Source: Prochilodus magdalenae (lineage: Eukaryota > Chordata > Actinopteri > Characiformes > Prochilodontidae). From it: DNA of 64,000 bases. A program made the position numbers and the translations under genes. The stretch spans positions 7,501 to 71,500 of the forward strand of contig JAMWET010003523.1 of the NCBI GenBank assembly GCA_024036415.1. Direction: 5' to 3'. Positions 61,670-64,000 of this stretch are shown here, piece by piece. The first letter of the stretch is position 1. Every line of letters begins with the position of its first letter. The notes beneath the pieces were generated by a model. It made no database searches. It was given only the letters and a program-made list of their open reading frames with translations, and was not told where the DNA came from.

Positions 61670-62430
61670 ACCGTACATACCTGTAAACCTAACATTATGG
61701 TAGCTGTATATGTATATTAAAGTGCAGAGCGCAGCAGTCTGGATGCAGAGGCAGATTAAGGCTTAGAAACACCAGTCTGAGACAGTCAGTACAGAGGATG
61801 GAGTGATGTGTGATACTGTTAATAAACAGATAAATAAGATAAATTGCGGTACAGTAGAACAGGAAGTGATAAAGTGTCCCGAATGTGGAGTGTAATGTGC
61901 ATTGTAATATTCAACTGTTCATGAGTGTGATGGCATGTGGGAAGAAGCGTTTGCCTGGTTGTCTTGCCTGGAAGATGCTGGAACAGGTGATGGCCAGGAT
62001 GTGATGGGTCAGTGATGATCTTCTCTGCATGCTTCCTGGTTCTGGAAGTGTGCAGATCCAGCAGAGTGGGTAGTTTGACTCCAGTGATGTTCTCTGCAGA
62101 CCTGATGATGCGCTGCACTCTGTGGATATCATGTTTGGTGGCTGAGCTGGATGGACGAGGTGATAACAGATTCTATGGTGGCAGTGTAGAAGTGTACCAA
62201 CAGCTCCTGGGACAGGCGGAACTTCCTCAGCTGATGCAGGAAGTACATCCTCTGTTGGGCTTTCTTTATGATGGAGCTGATGTTGCAGTCCCACTTCAGG
62301 TCCTTGGTGATTGTTGTACCCAGGAACTTGTAAGACTCCAAAGCCATCACAGTTCTGTCCAGGATGGTGAGTGCTGGAAGGGCTGGTCATCTGTCTGCTG
62401 CTATCTCCACTGTGTTCAGCTCCAGGTTGA
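61495..62430 (-). pseudogene. LINE 3' end (L2/CR1-like reverse transcriptase C-terminus), decayed
   Basis: The - strand frames read ALESYKFLGTTITKDLKWDC, then KKAQQRMYFLHQLRKFRLSQ and HFYTATIESVITSSI. After a frame break comes MQRIIRSAENITGVKLPTL, and then ITDPSHPGHHLFQHLPG. This is the conserved region after the polymerase domain of teleost non-LTR elements. The noncoding tail ends near GACAAATAAAGCTTGATTCT, close to the L2-type terminus. The copy is 5'-truncated with at least one frameshift, and a CA microsatellite has expanded in the tail. Confidence 0.82.
61566..61668. repeat. (CA)n microsatellite inside the LINE tail
   Basis: About 100 bp of CA units with a short ATACACGCAAA break. Confidence 0.97.
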
Positions 62431-63329
62431 CCTATGGCAGATCATAACCATCTGTCATGTTACCATCTCTAGTCATTGCCATAACGTAATATACCATGAG
62501 AACTAATATCACAGGCTCCAGTCATCAATTATGACATTAACACCACTGGTATTTTCCTGATAAATTTATATGATGTCTGTCATGACATATTTGGGCCAAT
62601 GTAAAGTAGCAGGGTTAGTAAACTCATATGACATATGACGTCTTTAATGACATGTTTATGTCTTGTATGGAATTGTTATATTATGCAGCAGGCTGTAAGT
62701 ATGCCAGTCAGCACTTTAGATTTCTAGATGGAACACACTTACCTTTGTCTCATCGATGCTGATAAGACAAAGTGCTCTGTAGTATTGAAATAAATACCAT
62801 AAAAATATTGAAATGTGATGCCCTAATCTTAACTACTGGAATTATAACCTGATAAAGATTATCCCCACTATAATGCATGCGCAAATATACCCATGACATG
62901 TTTTAAATGCGTTGGAGAGATTAAATGTAATCTCTCAAACCTCTTCAGGAGACAGTCTGACTAAACTACATCTGTCTTTCCAACCAACCCCCACCCCCAA
63001 CACATCATATACAGTAACTAGTCAACTAGTCATAGAGGGCACTGGCAAATGATGTGTGCAGGAAGCAAATGAACACAGCAATGTCAAACTGTGATCTTTA
63101 AGGTGCCCACCATTTTTTGCACTGACCAGGCAAAACCATAATGAGAAACAACGCAGGCAATTAATTATTTTTAATGATCTATGATAGGTCAATAGAATTT
63201 TAATCAGGCTAACTGGAGATGCATGTGAGATTACAATGCGTGTGACTGAAGCCATATCAGGATACAATCCAGGTGCAAGTCATATGCAATGACCAGGTGC
63301 TTAACAAATTTGCTTTATCATTTCCCACT
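62431..63329. other. Intergenic DNA, nothing recognised
   Basis: AT-rich sequence. No gene is supported. Confidence 0.55.
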
Positions 63330-63960
63330 TAGCATCTTCCCGCTGTCCTCCCCACAGGTCCCTTGACCTCTGCAAGAACCTTTCCTCCATCTTGAAGGTA
63401 CTGTGGAGCACTTTGTGTCTCCAGAACTATCCGGCTGTTGGGGCCAGTGTTCCCCTCCCACGTTGCTTATCAGAGCCAGCAGCCCGGGCCAATCGGGCCA
63501 ATATCAATTGACCGGGTGGAGAAGAAAGGTCCGCGTGTTCCCTTCCAGATGCACATTGTTTCGTCTGGCAGTGTTTATTTAGATGTAAATCAGCGAGCAA
63601 AAGTGTTATATCCTGCCGTGTAAGGAGGGTGGGAGTTGCTGAGCGCTGAAGAGGAAACTGGCTCAAGAAGATTGGGGCCAGGGGAATGTTTGGGAGGGAA
63701 TGCCACGCTGCAGACCGGGTGACATCATCCCTTTCCCCCCACTTGCCGAGCACCAAGGCCGGGCATCCTGGCAGTGACACACCTTCCCCTCCTCTCAACA
63801 CCTCCATGCCCCAGCCCCTACTGCTTGATGTTGTGACTGCAATGATTAGTATTATTATAGGCGAAGCCTCGCAGGGTTTTGTCAGCCCTAAGATGTAGGA
63901 AAGCTGGCACACCCCGGGGTTTGTACCGGCTTAATTTCCTTGCTGTTCTTATCAAGCTAC
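63330..63960. promoter_or_regulatory. GC-richer repeat-free island, candidate enhancer 3
   Basis: Two CCAAT words sit 10 bp apart (GGGCCAATCGGGCCAATATC). A SOX-like ACATTGTTT and a POU-like GATGTAAATC lie within 100 bp further on. Frames on both strands are open by composition, without a domain. It may continue beyond the window. The function is inferred. Confidence 0.3.
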
Positions 63961-64000
63961 TTTCACCCAACCCTCATCAAAAGATCTCATTTGGATTCAA

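Noticed and set aside
62012..62506. + strand open frame of 164 codons
   Set aside because: It is the antisense shadow of the LINE reverse transcriptase relic on the - strand.

Overview
The window is genomic DNA from a vertebrate, and the protein evidence points to a teleost fish. Coding exons are short, are bounded by GT-AG splice sites, and lie in AT-rich introns full of microsatellites and decayed fish-type transposable elements. The recoverable N-terminus of the receptor gene most resembles the Esr2a form of teleost estrogen receptor beta as I remember it, and several repeats look like families common in otophysan fish. The species cannot be fixed from sequence alone.

Layout. (1) Positions 1-4825 on the + strand hold the last seven coding exons of syne2 (nesprin-2). 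They cover the end of the spectrin-repeat rod, an acidic linker and the C-terminal KASH domain, which ends in PPPT; a poly(A) signal follows at 5447. (2) Positions 5.5-10.4 kb are a convergent intergenic gap with repeat relics. (3) Positions 10428-23038 on the - strand hold the complete coding region of an estrogen receptor beta gene (esr2, most like esr2a). Its eight coding exons join in frame to 596 residues. A leader with upstream ORFs extends to 23202, and a probable noncoding first exon and promoter lie near 28.2-28.7 kb. The tail-to-tail order syne2 / esr2 matches the arrangement I know from human chromosome 14. (4) From 28.7 to 64 kb I find no cellular protein-coding gene. This 35-kb flank upstream of esr2 holds a 1.5-kb array of 32-bp repeats, a 1.3-kb (ACTC)n satellite, Tc1-like transposon relics, MITEs, two tRNA-derived SINE copies (one inside esr2) and a LINE 3' end. 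It also has several GC-richer, repeat-poor islands that could be regulatory, and one good CTCF-type motif.

How the genes relate. They share no pathway: syne2 links the outer nuclear membrane to the cytoskeleton, and esr2 encodes a nuclear estrogen-activated transcription factor. Their adjacency is conserved synteny, not an operon. I found no previously undescribed system. The observations most worth checking are the tandem upstream ORFs that abut and overlap the esr2 start codon, the tandem repeat close to its promoter, the ligand-pocket residues, and the nested transposon histories.
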